From Blautia luti (GTDB lineage: Bacteria; Bacillota; Clostridia; Lachnospirales; Lachnospiraceae), in NCBI RefSeq assembly GCF_033096465.1, contig NZ_AP028156.1, positions 2,684,501 through 2,748,500 on the forward strand: 64,000 bases of DNA, written 5' to 3'. The position numbers were made by a program, and so were the translations under genes. The notes under the pieces were generated by a model, which worked only from the letters and a program-made list of their open reading frames with translations, had not been told where the DNA came from and did no database searches. Below are positions 1-8,056 of the stretch, piece after piece. Position 1 is the first letter of the stretch, and each line of letters begins with the position of its first letter.

Positions 1-269
1 TAAAATACAGGAGCACTTTTTACCAGCCCTTTTTTCTGCAAGGTCTTGGCGATCTTATACAGAGAAGCATCTTCCGAGATCACCACAGTCACTTCCTGTC
101 CTTCTCCCGGACTCATGGCCTCCTGGTTAAAAACATCATGCCCGAACTGATATGCGGATTTCCCGATCCAGAAAAGCAGAACTACAACACAGACATAGAG
201 GGCGATCTTAAAGATCACTCCTGCCACTGCCACTCCTGCTGCGCCTGCCCGGTCTCTTGTATCACTCAT
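1..269 (-). CDS. mltG: N-terminal part of an MltG/YceG-like endolytic transglycosylase (partial)
   Basis: The gene runs off the left edge of the window, so only about 89 residues are visible. They show a short polar N-terminus, one hydrophobic membrane segment at about residues 12-35, and then a stretch ending in a small domain with the pattern EDASLYKIAKTLQKKGLV. That pattern is typical of the LysM-like start of MltG proteins, which cut nascent peptidoglycan strands at the outer face of the membrane. The catalytic part lies outside the window. It follows ylbF with a 29-base gap, in the order also seen in related Lachnospiraceae. A GGAAG ribosome site precedes the ATG. The call rests on the membrane anchor, the short motif and the context, so the family is likely but not certain. 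Confidence 0.6.
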   Translation of the reverse strand, partial: MSDTRDRAGAAGVAVAGVIFKIALYVCVVVLLFWIGKSAYQFGHDVFNQEAMSPGEGQEVTVVISEDASLYKIAKTLQKKGLVKSAPVF

Positions 270-298
270 AGCATTCTTCCTTTCTGTTCCTAAGTCTT

Positions 299-646
299 CT
301 ATACTGTGAACGGAGCATCCAGGTCAATTCCGTCAGTCAGTTCCATACTGATCTTCTGCATCATTCTGCAGAGCGCAAGCTCAGCATCCAGATAGGCATT
401 TACCTGCGGATTGCTGCGAAGCTGAGCAGATTCCTTACTGATCTGCTCCACCACATCGAACAGGCTGTCCGCATCACATTCATTCTGAATACGGTAATTC
501 TCACCTCTGAAAGCATCCACCCTGTGTTTCAGGTCAGAATCCACCCTAAGAATATCACTCTGCTTCCTGAATTCTTTATATTCAGGGCTCTCTTTAATGG
601 ATTCGATCAGACGGCTGATGCTTTCTCCTATTGTATTTTCTTCCAT
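299..646 (-). CDS. ylbF: YlbF/YmcA family regulator
   Basis: A 115-residue, all-helical, charged protein of the YlbF/YmcA family. In Bacillus subtilis, YlbF, YmcA and YaaT form a complex that steers RNase Y and affects competence, sporulation and biofilm formation; that role is known for the family and is inferred here. The alternating heptad-like pattern and the C-terminal segment with RSNPQVNAYLDAE fit the family. It starts 12 bases after the RNase J stop codon, with AAGGAG before the ATG. Placing it directly behind an RNase J gene makes a role in RNA turnover plausible. Confidence 0.8.
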   Translation of the reverse strand: MEENTIGESISRLIESIKESPEYKEFRKQSDILRVDSDLKHRVDAFRGENYRIQNECDADSLFDVVEQISKESAQLRSNPQVNAYLDAELALCRMMQKISMELTDGIDLDAPFTV

Positions 647-658
647 TGCTATTGCTCC

Positions 659-2554
659 TTATGCCTCCATAATGATCGGCAGGATCATAGGACTTCTCTT
701 CGTGCGTTTCCACAGGAATTCACTCAGCGCGTCCTTTACTACAGTTTTGATCTTGCCCCAGTCTGTAATATTGCGTTCCAGACAGGAATCCAGTGCATTC
801 TCCACAACTTCCCTGGCGTGATCCATCAAATCCTCGGACTCTCTTACATAAACAAATCCTCTGGAAACAATATCCGGTCCTGCCAGAACCACATTGCTGT
901 GACGTTCCAGCGTTACCACTACGATCATGATTCCGTCCTCTGCCAGATGCTGGCGGTCACGAAGCACGATATTTCCTACATCTCCAACGCCCAGACCATC
1001 TACCAGGATCGCACCTGTATGGACAGTACCTGTGATCTGTGCACTCTGGCTGTCAAGTTCCAGCACATTGCCGGAAGCCAGTACGAAAATATTTTCCTTC
1101 GGGATTCCAAGTTCTTCTACTACATTCTTCTGCGCAGTCAGATGGCGGTATTCTCCATGAACAGGGATCGCATATTTCGGTTTCACCAGTGAATAGATCA
1201 GCTTGATTTCTTCCTGGCAGGCATGTCCTGAAACATGGACATCCTGGAAGATTACTTTCGCGCCTTTCATGGACAATTCATTGATAACCTTGGATACAGC
1301 TTTCTCATTACCCGGGATTGGGTTGGAACTGAAGATAATGGTATCGTTCGGTTTGATCACAATCTTCTTATGGATATTCGCTGCCATACGTGACAATGCT
1401 GCCATAGACTCACCCTGGCTTCCTGTTGTGATCAGCACCACCTGCTCATCCGGGTAATTCTTCACCTGGTCGATCTCAATCAGTGTCTGATCCGGAATGC
1501 GCAGATATCCCAGCTCAGCTGCAGTCGTAATGACATTTACCATACTGCGGCCTTCCACTGCAACCTTTCTGCCGAATCGATATGCAGTATTGATGATCTG
1601 CTGTACACGGTCTACATTGGATGCGAAAGTTGCGATAATGATCCTGTTGGTCTTATATTCATTGAACAGATTATCAAACACATGTCCTACAGATCGTTCT
1701 GACATAGTGAATCCAGTACGTTCTGCATTAGTACTGTCGCACATCAGAGCAAGTACGCCCTTTCTGCCGATCTCTGCGAAACGCTGCAGGTCAATAGCAT
1801 CTCCGAATACAGGTGTATAATCCACTTTAAAGTCACCGGTATGCACAACAATACCTGCCGGAGAGTAGATGGCAAGTGCAGAAGCATCCTGGATACTGTG
1901 GTTGGTTTTGATAAATTCAATGGAGAAATCTCCCAGATTAATGACCTGTCCATGTTTCACTTCTTTCAGTTTCGTGGTACGGGTCATATTATGCTCTTTT
2001 AATTTATTCGCGATCAGGGCAATGGTCAGTTTCGTGGAATAAACCGGCACATTTACATCTTTCAGTACATACGGAAGAGCTCCGATATGGTCTTCATGTC
2101 CATGTGTGATCACGAATCCCTTTACCTTCGAAATATTTTCCTTCAGATAGGTTACATCAGGGATGACCAGGTCAATTCCCAGCATATCGTCCTCAGGGAA
2201 TGCCAGACCACAGTCAACAACTACAATACTGTCTTCGTATTCGAATGCAGTAATATTCATACCGATCTGCTCCAGACCTCCCAGCGGAATGATCTTTAAT
2301 TTGGAAGTCGGCTTCTTTGGTCTCCGTACATTATTCTTCATTGGATTCTTAAATGCCAGCGGCTTTCCGGATTTCTCTTTGTCAGGAGTTTGCTTCTTAT
2401 CCTGTGCCTGTTTTTTATTATAGAAATTCTTATGCTGTGGTTTGTATTTGTAATTTTTCTGTCTGTTATACGGTCTTTTCTGTCCATAACCGGACTGCCC
2501 TTCATGAGATTCACGGCTCTCATGATTCAGTTCATTATTATTCTCGTTACTCAA
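659..2554 (-). CDS. rnj: Ribonuclease J
   Basis: A metallo-beta-lactamase/beta-CASP ribonuclease with endo- and 5'-exonuclease activity on mRNA and rRNA precursors in the cytoplasm. The zinc-binding motif THGHEDH lies near residue 150, followed by the beta-CASP signatures (HTGDFKVD, CDSTNA) and a C-terminal domain. The first 85 or so residues are a basic, low-complexity tail rich in N, K, Q and R, absent from shorter homologues and probably RNA-binding. The predicted start is a TTG at 2552-2554 with GGAGG nine bases upstream. An out-of-frame ATG five bases before it opens a three-codon ORF (ATG CTT GAG TAA) that overlaps the TTG. The nearest later in-frame ATG is near residue 72. The gene sits in the ireB-ruvX-DUF1292-rnj-ylbF-mltG run. 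Confidence 0.93.
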   Translation of the reverse strand: MSNENNNELNHESRESHEGQSGYGQKRPYNRQKNYKYKPQHKNFYNKKQAQDKKQTPDKEKSGKPLAFKNPMKNNVRRPKKPTSKLKIIPLGGLEQIGMNITAFEYEDSIVVVDCGLAFPEDDMLGIDLVIPDVTYLKENISKVKGFVITHGHEDHIGALPYVLKDVNVPVYSTKLTIALIANKLKEHNMTRTTKLKEVKHGQVINLGDFSIEFIKTNHSIQDASALAIYSPAGIVVHTGDFKVDYTPVFGDAIDLQRFAEIGRKGVLALMCDSTNAERTGFTMSERSVGHVFDNLFNEYKTNRIIIATFASNVDRVQQIINTAYRFGRKVAVEGRSMVNVITTAAELGYLRIPDQTLIEIDQVKNYPDEQVVLITTGSQGESMAALSRMAANIHKKIVIKPNDTIIFSSNPIPGNEKAVSKVINELSMKGAKVIFQDVHVSGHACQEEIKLIYSLVKPKYAIPVHGEYRHLTAQKNVVEELGIPKENIFVLASGNVLELDSQSAQITGTVHTGAILVDGLGVGDVGNIVLRDRQHLAEDGIMIVVVTLERHSNVVLAGPDIVSRGFVYVRESEDLMDHAREVVENALDSCLERNITDWGKIKTVVKDALSEFLWKRTKRSPMILPIIMEA

Positions 2555-2589
2555 GCATTTACACCTCCATGCTTTTATTTTTTATTATT

Positions 2590-2847
2590 TTACATTTCAA
2601 GGTCTACGTCATCTAACATCTGTTCAAAAACTTTAAACACTGCCTGCAGTTCGTTCTCATCCTCGACCATTTCATAGCAGGCTTCCTGACTTTCATCATC
2701 CGATACGTCTTTGAAAATATAGGCTGTTGCCTCATCATCCAGAGAATCGGACACCAGAAGATAGGCAGTTCCACCGATCCTGGTCTGCTCTTCTACATAA
2801 AACTCTGCTTCTTTTCCGTCCTCCAGCTGAAATCTGATCTTTTCCAT
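2590..2847 (-). CDS. DUF1292 family protein (YrzB-like)
   Basis: An acidic 85-residue protein of the DUF1292 family, recognisable by the pattern FYVEEQTRIGGTAYLLV followed by an acidic helix. The biochemical role of the family is unknown. In many Firmicutes it lies, as here, between ruvX (yrrK) and other members of the ireB (yrzL) operon. It starts 12 bases after the ruvX stop codon, with GGAG upstream of the ATG. It is complete and of normal length. Confidence 0.85.
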   Translation of the reverse strand: MEKIRFQLEDGKEAEFYVEEQTRIGGTAYLLVSDSLDDEATAYIFKDVSDDESQEACYEMVEDENELQAVFKVFEQMLDDVDLEM

Positions 2848-2859
2848 AAAATTATTCTC

Positions 2860-3282
2860 CTACATGGACAGGGAATCAAGATATCCCTGCAAAATAAACA
2901 CAGCCGCCAGTTTATCCATATACTGTTTGCGGTTCTCTCTGCGCACACTGGCTTCCATAAGGGTGCGGTTGGCCTCCACTGTTGTCAGCCGTTCATCCCA
3001 CATGATCACAGGCAGACCTGTCCGTCTCTCCAGCATCTGCTGAAATTCCAGGGATTTCTCTGCTCTCTCCCCTATTGTATTATTCATATTCTTCGGATAC
3101 CCAAGTACGATCCGTTCCACCTGATACTCCGAAATCAGTTCTTCAATACGTGCAAGAGTCTGACGAAGCTTGTTCTCCTGTTTGCGCCAGATCGTCTCCA
3201 CACCCTGCGCAGTAAGCCCTAACGGGTCACTGACTGCCACTCCTACGGTCTTCGATCCGTAATCTAATCCAAGAATCCTCAT
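2860..3282 (-). CDS. ruvX: Putative pre-16S rRNA nuclease / Holliday junction resolvase RuvX (YqgF)
   Basis: A 140-residue RNase H-fold protein of the YqgF/RuvX family, implicated in maturation of the 16S rRNA 5' end and earlier proposed as a Holliday junction resolvase. The N-terminal [17 protein letters not shown] motif carries the first catalytic Asp. [10 protein letters not shown] and the later MWDERLTT motif complete the active site. The length is typical. It begins one base after the ireB stop, which suggests translational coupling. Confidence 0.92.
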   Translation of the reverse strand: MRILGLDYGSKTVGVAVSDPLGLTAQGVETIWRKQENKLRQTLARIEELISEYQVERIVLGYPKNMNNTIGERAEKSLEFQQMLERRTGLPVIMWDERLTTVEANRTLMEASVRRENRKQYMDKLAAVFILQGYLDSLSM

Positions 3283-3283
3283 A

Positions 3284-3565
3284 TCAGCGTTCCCAGGATT
3301 TGTTCTTAATATACTCGTTTAAAAGTTCCTCTACCAGTTCGTCGCGCTCAACTTTCATGATCATGCTTCTTGCGCCTTTATGGCTGGTAATATAAGTCGG
3401 ATCTCCGGACATAATGTAACCTACAATCTGATTGACCGGATTATATCCTTTCTCATCCATTGCATTATAAACCAGGTCAAGAACTTCTTTTACCTGAAGT
3501 TCCTGGTCCGGTTTGGTTCTGAAGTATTGGGTATTTCCCAGATTATTCTCTGCCATTTCTCTCAC
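3284..3565 (-). CDS. ireB: IreB family regulatory phosphoprotein (UPF0297)
   Basis: A 93-residue protein of the UPF0297/IreB family. In Enterococcus faecalis IreB is phosphorylated by the Ser/Thr kinase IreK and acts as a negative regulator of cephalosporin resistance. The conserved core [18 protein letters not shown] and the later [14 protein letters not shown] are both present, and the N-terminal threonine region that is phosphorylated in homologues is retained. It heads the run ireB-ruvX-DUF1292-rnj-ylbF-mltG and is preceded by a plausible promoter, so this is probably the first gene of a transcript. Confidence 0.92.
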   Translation of the reverse strand: MREMAENNLGNTQYFRTKPDQELQVKEVLDLVYNAMDEKGYNPVNQIVGYIMSGDPTYITSHKGARSMIMKVERDELVEELLNEYIKNKSWER

Positions 3566-3590
3566 GTCCTTACTTTTTTTATTCTATATT

Positions 3591-3619
3591 ATTTTAATAT
3601 AATTCGAATTATTGTGCAA
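3591..3619 (-). promoter_or_regulatory. Candidate sigma-A promoter of the ireB operon
   Basis: On the minus strand, TTGCAC (3614-3619) and TAAAAT (3591-3596) are separated by exactly 17 bases in an AT-rich gap between mtaB and ireB. The spacing is ideal and both boxes are one or two bases from consensus. Transcription would start about 20-25 bases before the ireB ATG. Confidence 0.5.
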
Positions 3620-3627
3620 CTGCTAAA

Positions 3628-4950
3628 TTACAACACCTCTCCTGTAATGATATGCTCTTCCAGGAAATGGTCTGCTTTTACTGTAACTATGTCATTTACC
3701 GTATATCCGTCTTCTTTCGGTACCGCTGTTTTAATGTATTCTTTGCTGTGGCCTACGTACCAGGTTTTGCCCTGGATCTCCACCTCTTCTTCCAGAAGCA
3801 CCTGCAGCTGGTTTCCGATCATGGATTTCTCATATTCTACTGCATGTTTCTCATTCAAAGCCAGCATCTGATCACTTCTGGTCGCTTTCTGGGCTTCTGT
3901 CAGCTGTCCGGACATCGCTGCCGCCTTTGTCCCATGTCTTCTGGAATATTTGAAAATATGTGTTTCATAGAAATGAATGCTGTCTACAAAATCGTAGGAA
4001 GCCTGGAACTCGTCTTCTGTCTCCATAGGGAATCCTACGATCACATCTGTAGTCAGTGCCGGATTTCTGAAATATTTGCGCAGAAGTGTGCATTTCTCTG
4101 CATATTCTGTACTTCTGTATCTGCGGTTCATCCTCTCCAGCGTAGCATCACATCCGCTCTGAAGGGACAGATGGAAATGGGGACACATTTTCGGAAGTGC
4201 AGAGATGGTTTTCGCAAATTCCTCTGTGATAATTCCAGGTTCCAGTGATCCCAGACGAATCCGCTCAATCCCGTCGATCTCATGCACTGCCTGGATCAGG
4301 GAAAGCAGGGTTTCTTTTTCCCCTTCCGGGAAATCTACACCGTAAGATGTAAGATGGATCCCTGTCAGTACCACCTCTTTGTATCCTTTTTCTGCCAGAG
4401 CACGTACTTCCTCCAGCACATGGGCGATCTTACGGCTTCTGACTCTTCCTCTGGCATAGGGGATGATACAATAAGTACAGAACTGATTGCAGCCATCCTG
4501 AACTTTGATATATGCACGTACATGTTCTGCAGTATGATCAATGGCCAGGTCTTCGTACTCTTTCGTCTGATTGATCTTTATCACATGTTTCTGTTTGGTA
4601 TGCTGCTGTTCATATTCTTCCAGAACCTCTACAATGTTCTTCTTCTGATTATTTCCCAGGATCAGGTCTACGGCGTCATCTTTGTCCAGCTTTCCTTCGT
4701 CTGTCTGTACATAACATCCGGCTGCAATAACAATGGCATCCGGATTCATCTTTTTCGCCTTATGGAGCATTTGTCTGGATTTACGGTCTGCAATATTGGT
4801 AACTGTACATGTATTTATCAGATAAACATCAGCTCCTGGCTCAAACGGCACGATCTCATATCCTGCCTGTTCCAGCAGCTGCTGCATTGCTTCTACTTCA
4901 TATGCGTTGACTTTACAGCCTAAATTGTGAAGTGCAACCTTTTTTTTCAT
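3628..4950 (-). CDS. mtaB: tRNA t6A37 methylthiotransferase MtaB
   Basis: A radical-SAM methylthiotransferase that converts t6A37 to ms2t6A37 in tRNAs reading ANN codons. The N-terminal UPF0004 domain (LGCKVNAYE, NTCTVTN, AAGCYVQ) supplies three cysteines for one 4Fe-4S cluster. The radical-SAM motif CNQFCTYCIIP follows near residue 145, and a TRAM domain forms the C-terminus. The start is taken at the ATG with AGGAGG four bases upstream; an earlier in-frame Met would place ten unneeded residues before the conserved KKVALHNLGCKVN start. The gene lies upstream of ireB on the same strand, with a 62-base gap that holds a separate promoter. Confidence 0.93.
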   Translation of the reverse strand: MKKKVALHNLGCKVNAYEVEAMQQLLEQAGYEIVPFEPGADVYLINTCTVTNIADRKSRQMLHKAKKMNPDAIVIAAGCYVQTDEGKLDKDDAVDLILGNNQKKNIVEVLEEYEQQHTKQKHVIKINQTKEYEDLAIDHTAEHVRAYIKVQDGCNQFCTYCIIPYARGRVRSRKIAHVLEEVRALAEKGYKEVVLTGIHLTSYGVDFPEGEKETLLSLIQAVHEIDGIERIRLGSLEPGIITEEFAKTISALPKMCPHFHLSLQSGCDATLERMNRRYRSTEYAEKCTLLRKYFRNPALTTDVIVGFPMETEDEFQASYDFVDSIHFYETHIFKYSRRHGTKAAAMSGQLTEAQKATRSDQMLALNEKHAVEYEKSMIGNQLQVLLEEEVEIQGKTWYVGHSKEYIKTAVPKEDGYTVNDIVTVKADHFLEEHIITGEVL

Positions 4951-5030
4951 TTTTCCTCCTAAACTGTGGTTTCTGTGCAACCTTTCTACATTTTCACTAA
5001 ATCTTTCTGGAAATTTTATCCGTTTTCACC

Positions 5031-5059
5031 TTGACTTTTTGTAGGGGTGCAGGTAAGAT
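5031..5059 (+). promoter_or_regulatory. Sigma-A promoter of the HPr-like gene
   Basis: TTGACT (5031-5036) and TAAGAT (5054-5059) are 17 bases apart, 63 bases before the ATG of the HPr-like gene. The match to the -35 consensus is five of six. The region lies in the divergent gap with mtaB. Confidence 0.75.
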
Positions 5060-5121
5060 GAAGACTGTAAGCTGAACGTGTAATTCGTCAGCAATAACTA
5101 TTCTTAAGGGAGGTTCTCATA

Positions 5122-5358
5122 ATGAAAACAGTAAAAATCTCACTGAACTCTATTGATAAAGTGAAAGCATTCGTAAACGAAATCAGCAAATTTGACTGCG
5201 ATTTCGATTTAGTATCCGGAAGATACGTAATTGATGCAAAATCTATCATGGGTATTTTCAGTCTTGATTTATCCAAACCAATCGACTTAAACATCCATGC
5301 TGACGGTGCTGCTCTTGATACTGTTATGGGTATCGTAGGTAAATACGTTACTGAATAA
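5122..5358 (+). CDS. HPr-like phosphocarrier domain protein lacking the active-site histidine
   Basis: A 78-residue protein with the fold pattern of HPr. The regulatory-serine segment KSIMGIFSL is intact; its Ser41 corresponds to Ser46 of canonical HPr, the target of HPr kinase. The segment around residues 8-16, where HPr has GIHARP with the phosphorylated His15, reads NSIDKVKAF, so no PTS phosphoryl transfer by that residue is possible. This resembles Crh of Bacillus in keeping the serine while losing the histidine, but the sequence is not Crh-like enough to borrow the name. It is a single-gene transcript with its own promoter and terminator and a GGGAGG-type ribosome site. A regulatory role is an inference. 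Confidence 0.85.
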   Translation: MKTVKISLNSIDKVKAFVNEISKFDCDFDLVSGRYVIDAKSIMGIFSLDLSKPIDLNIHADGAALDTVMGIVGKYVTE

Positions 5359-5387
5359 TCAGCACATCTGATTTTTGCAATTGACGG

Positions 5388-5414
5388 GGAACTGGTAACA
5401 GTTCCTCTTTTTTT
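5388..5414 (+). terminator. Rho-independent terminator after the HPr-like gene
   Basis: The stem GGAACTG/CAGTTCC with a GTAA loop is followed by C and a run of T. It lies 30 bases after the stop codon of the HPr-like gene and ends right where the structured RNA candidate begins. Confidence 0.85.
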
Positions 5415-5521
5415 GTGCCACCAGGGTTTCAAACATGAGGAAGCAGTGAAACGGATTCCGAATGTTTGTAAGATTGTGGTGTTGCTTTGCAACACCACAA
5501 TCGGGTGGCAGCTACTACCCT
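5415..5521 (+). ncRNA. Candidate structured RNA, possibly an omega-RNA/HEARO-like remnant
   Basis: Read on the plus strand, TGCCACC (5416-5422) pairs with GGTGGCA (5504-5510). Inside are two hairpins: CAAACAT (5430-5436) with ATGTTTG (5462-5468), and a perfect 13-bp stem 5473-5485/5489-5501 with a TTT loop. AGGGT (5423-5427), inside the junction, is complementary to ACCCT (5517-5521), outside it, giving a possible pseudoknot. The last hairpin is followed by AATCGGGTGGCAGCTACTAC. The tail of the TnpB element at 51.8 kb has the same arrangement, a hairpin followed by AATCGAGCAGGAAGCCCCTAC. This points to the guide-RNA tails of TnpB/IscB transposons. No nuclease gene is next to it, so it would be a stranded copy. 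The class is inferred; the pairings are visible in the sequence. Confidence 0.5.
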
Positions 5522-5563
5522 ATAGCATCTCAATCTACAGGTATTAACGTACCGTAATCGACA

Positions 5564-6745
5564 TCAGTCAATCTCAATAATCTCAACCGTCTCCAATGCT
5601 GTTTTCATCAGTTCGTCAATTTTCTCTTCCAGTTTGGTTTCTGAACGATGGATCACATTCAGATTTGGTTTGGTTACCGGGTGTTTGGCTACGAAGATGG
5701 TACAGCAGTCTTCGAATGGCTGGATGGATGTCTCGTAGGTTCCGATCTCCCAGGATCTTTCTACGATTTCCTGTTTATCGAATCCGATAACCGGACGATA
5801 TACAGGGAGTGTGCAGACTTCATTTGTTGCAGCAAGGCTCTGTAAAGTCTGGCTGGCAACCTGGCCGATGCTTTCTCCTGTGATCAGGCCGAGGCATCTG
5901 CTTTCTTTTGCAAAATGCTCTGCAATACGCATCATGTAACGACGCATGATAATAGTCAGCTCATCGTGTGGGCACTGGTCATAGATATAGAGCTGGATAT
6001 CTGTAAAGTTTACCACATGGAGACGGATCGGTCCACTGTATTTTGCTACCTGTTTTGCCAGGTCTACGACTTTCTGTTTTGCTCTTTCGCTTGTGTATGG
6101 CGGAGCATGGAAATATACGGCGTCAATCTTAACACCACGTTTTGCGATCATGTAACCAGCTACCGGGCTGTCGATTCCGCCGGAAAGGAGAAGCATGGCT
6201 TTTCCGTTTGTGCCGATCGGCATTCCGCCTGCGCCTTTAATGGTCTGGGAATATACATAGATCTTGTCACGGATTTCTACTGAAAGAGTCAGGTCCGGTT
6301 CATGTACATCTACACTTGCATCCGGGAACTCATCCAGGATACGGCCACCCAGTTCTGCGCTGACTTCCATGGATGTGATTGGATAGGATTTCTTTGCTCT
6401 TCTTGTATATACTTTGAAGCTTCCGTTGTAGTTCGTGTGGCAGTTCTTCATATAGGAAACTACGTCTTTTGCCATCTGCTCAAATCCCTGGTCTTCATAG
6501 ATCACTACAGGGCAGATTCCAACGATACCAAATACGTGCTGCAGAGCTTCTACAGTCTCATCATAGTCATACTGCTCCGGGCAGAATACATAGATTCTTC
6601 CCTGTTCTTTCTTTACTTCAAACTCGCCTTCTACTTTGGAAAGGGCGATGTTCATCTGCTTTACAAGGGCATCTTCGAAGATGTATCTGTTCTTACCCTT
6701 GATTGCGATTTCTGCGTATTTTATTAAAAATGCGTGAAATATCAT
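5564..6745 (-). CDS. thiI: tRNA 4-thiouridine synthase ThiI
   Basis: A 393-residue ThiI that adenylates U8 of tRNA and transfers sulfur to form s4U; in some bacteria it also serves thiamine synthesis. The THUMP domain spans about residues 60-165. The PP-loop ATP-binding motif LLSGGIDSPVAGY is near residue 185, and the conserved Cys of EVCTLPVYRP marks the AANH domain. There is no C-terminal rhodanese domain, as usual in Gram-positives, where a dedicated cysteine desulfurase supplies sulfur. That partner lies immediately upstream with a 27-base gap. AAGGAG precedes the ATG. Confidence 0.94.
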   Translation of the reverse strand: MIFHAFLIKYAEIAIKGKNRYIFEDALVKQMNIALSKVEGEFEVKKEQGRIYVFCPEQYDYDETVEALQHVFGIVGICPVVIYEDQGFEQMAKDVVSYMKNCHTNYNGSFKVYTRRAKKSYPITSMEVSAELGGRILDEFPDASVDVHEPDLTLSVEIRDKIYVYSQTIKGAGGMPIGTNGKAMLLLSGGIDSPVAGYMIAKRGVKIDAVYFHAPPYTSERAKQKVVDLAKQVAKYSGPIRLHVVNFTDIQLYIYDQCPHDELTIIMRRYMMRIAEHFAKESRCLGLITGESIGQVASQTLQSLAATNEVCTLPVYRPVIGFDKQEIVERSWEIGTYETSIQPFEDCCTIFVAKHPVTKPNLNVIHRSETKLEEKIDELMKTALETVEIIEID

Positions 6746-6772
6746 TTGTTTCTCCTTCTCTTATTTTAATTA

Positions 6773-7927
6773 TTATCTGCGTGCATAGCGTTTCAGCATC
6801 GGCAGTACTTCGTTCAGAACTCCCAGGCAATAGTCAGCTTCTTCGAATGTATTCTCCTCTGAGAAACTGATACGTACAGTGTTCTCGATCTGTGCATTGC
6901 TCATTCCCATTGCGGAAAGTGTTGCGCTTGGTTTTCTCTTATGGCTGGAGCATGCGCTTCCTGCTGATACATAAATGTTTCTGTCCTCTAAGGTATGAAG
7001 CAGTACCTCGCTTCTGATCCCCAGAAAGCTGACGCTTAAGATATGTGGTGCGCCCTCTCTTACAGGCATTCCGTTGATCACTACGTCATCAATCTTTGAA
7101 AGTCCCTCTGCCATGCGTTCTTTCAGCTGGTAAAGATGTTCCACTTTCTCATCAAAATTCTGGTACATCATCTTAGCTGCAACGCCAAGTCCTGCGATTC
7201 CCGGTACATTGTCTGTTCCGGAACGCATACCGTTCTGCTGACCGCCGCCAAGGATGAGAGGCTGCACTTTTGCTTTGCTGTTGATGTACAGAAATCCTAC
7301 GCCTTTCGGTCCGTGGATCTTATGTGAGCTGACTGACAGAAGATGAATGTTCCATTTCTTCGGATAAATGCGGTATTTGCCAAATGCCTGGATTGCATCT
7401 ACATGGTACAGTGCCTTTGGGCATTTCTCCTGGATCATAGCTCCGATTTTCTCTACAGGCATGACTGCGCCAGTCTCATTATTTACCATCATTGTAGATA
7501 CGAGGATGGTATCCGGTCTTAATGCTTTCTCCAGTGCATCAAGCTTTACAACGCCATGCGCATCTACAGGAAGAATGGTTACTTCAAATCCCTGTTCCTG
7601 AAGAAAAGCTACCGGCTGGCTGACTGCTGCATGTTCTACGGCAGTTGTGATGATATGATTACCGCTTCGTTTATTGGCAAGTGCACCGCCGATCAGAGCC
7701 AGATTATTAGACTCTGTTCCACCGGAAGTAAACAGGATTTCTTTGTCTGTTACTTTCAGTATCTGTGCCAGTGTTGTGGCAGATTCTTTGACATACCGTT
7801 CTGCATCTACGCCTTTCTGATGCATAGCAGATGGGTTTCCGAAATCTTCCATCATTGTTTTTACCACGATGTCCTTTACTTCTTCGAAGCAGCGGGTCGT
7901 GGCTGAATTATCAAAATATGCTTCCAT
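6773..7927 (-). CDS. Cysteine desulfurase, ThiI partner (NifS/IscS family)
   Basis: A PLP-dependent class-V aminotransferase-fold enzyme that takes sulfur from cysteine as a persulfide. The PLP lysine lies in SVSSHKIHGPKGVG near residue 205, the N-terminal YFDNSATTR is standard, and the active-site cysteine is in SAGSACSSHKRKPS near residue 325. At 384 residues it matches the ThiI-associated NifZ type rather than a longer IscS. It is followed directly by thiI, so the pair very likely acts in tRNA thiolation. The 130-base gap upstream contains an imperfect AT-rich inverted repeat but no clear promoter. Confidence 0.93.
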   Translation of the reverse strand: MEAYFDNSATTRCFEEVKDIVVKTMMEDFGNPSAMHQKGVDAERYVKESATTLAQILKVTDKEILFTSGGTESNNLALIGGALANKRSGNHIITTAVEHAAVSQPVAFLQEQGFEVTILPVDAHGVVKLDALEKALRPDTILVSTMMVNNETGAVMPVEKIGAMIQEKCPKALYHVDAIQAFGKYRIYPKKWNIHLLSVSSHKIHGPKGVGFLYINSKAKVQPLILGGGQQNGMRSGTDNVPGIAGLGVAAKMMYQNFDEKVEHLYQLKERMAEGLSKIDDVVINGMPVREGAPHILSVSFLGIRSEVLLHTLEDRNIYVSAGSACSSHKRKPSATLSAMGMSNAQIENTVRISFSEENTFEEADYCLGVLNEVLPMLKRYARR

Positions 7928-8056
7928 TTTTATTCTCTCTTGTTCTATATATTATCATGATGTCTCTAAATCACTTTATTCTCTACAGCTTTAAACATAA
8001 AGCTAATCATCTTTGATAATAGAATCAAGTAATTTTGACCATCCTGAATATCTCAT

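Noticed and set aside
5088..5498. Minus-strand frame opposite the HPr-like gene
   Set aside because: It covers the promoter, gene and terminator of the plus-strand gene and has no ribosome site.
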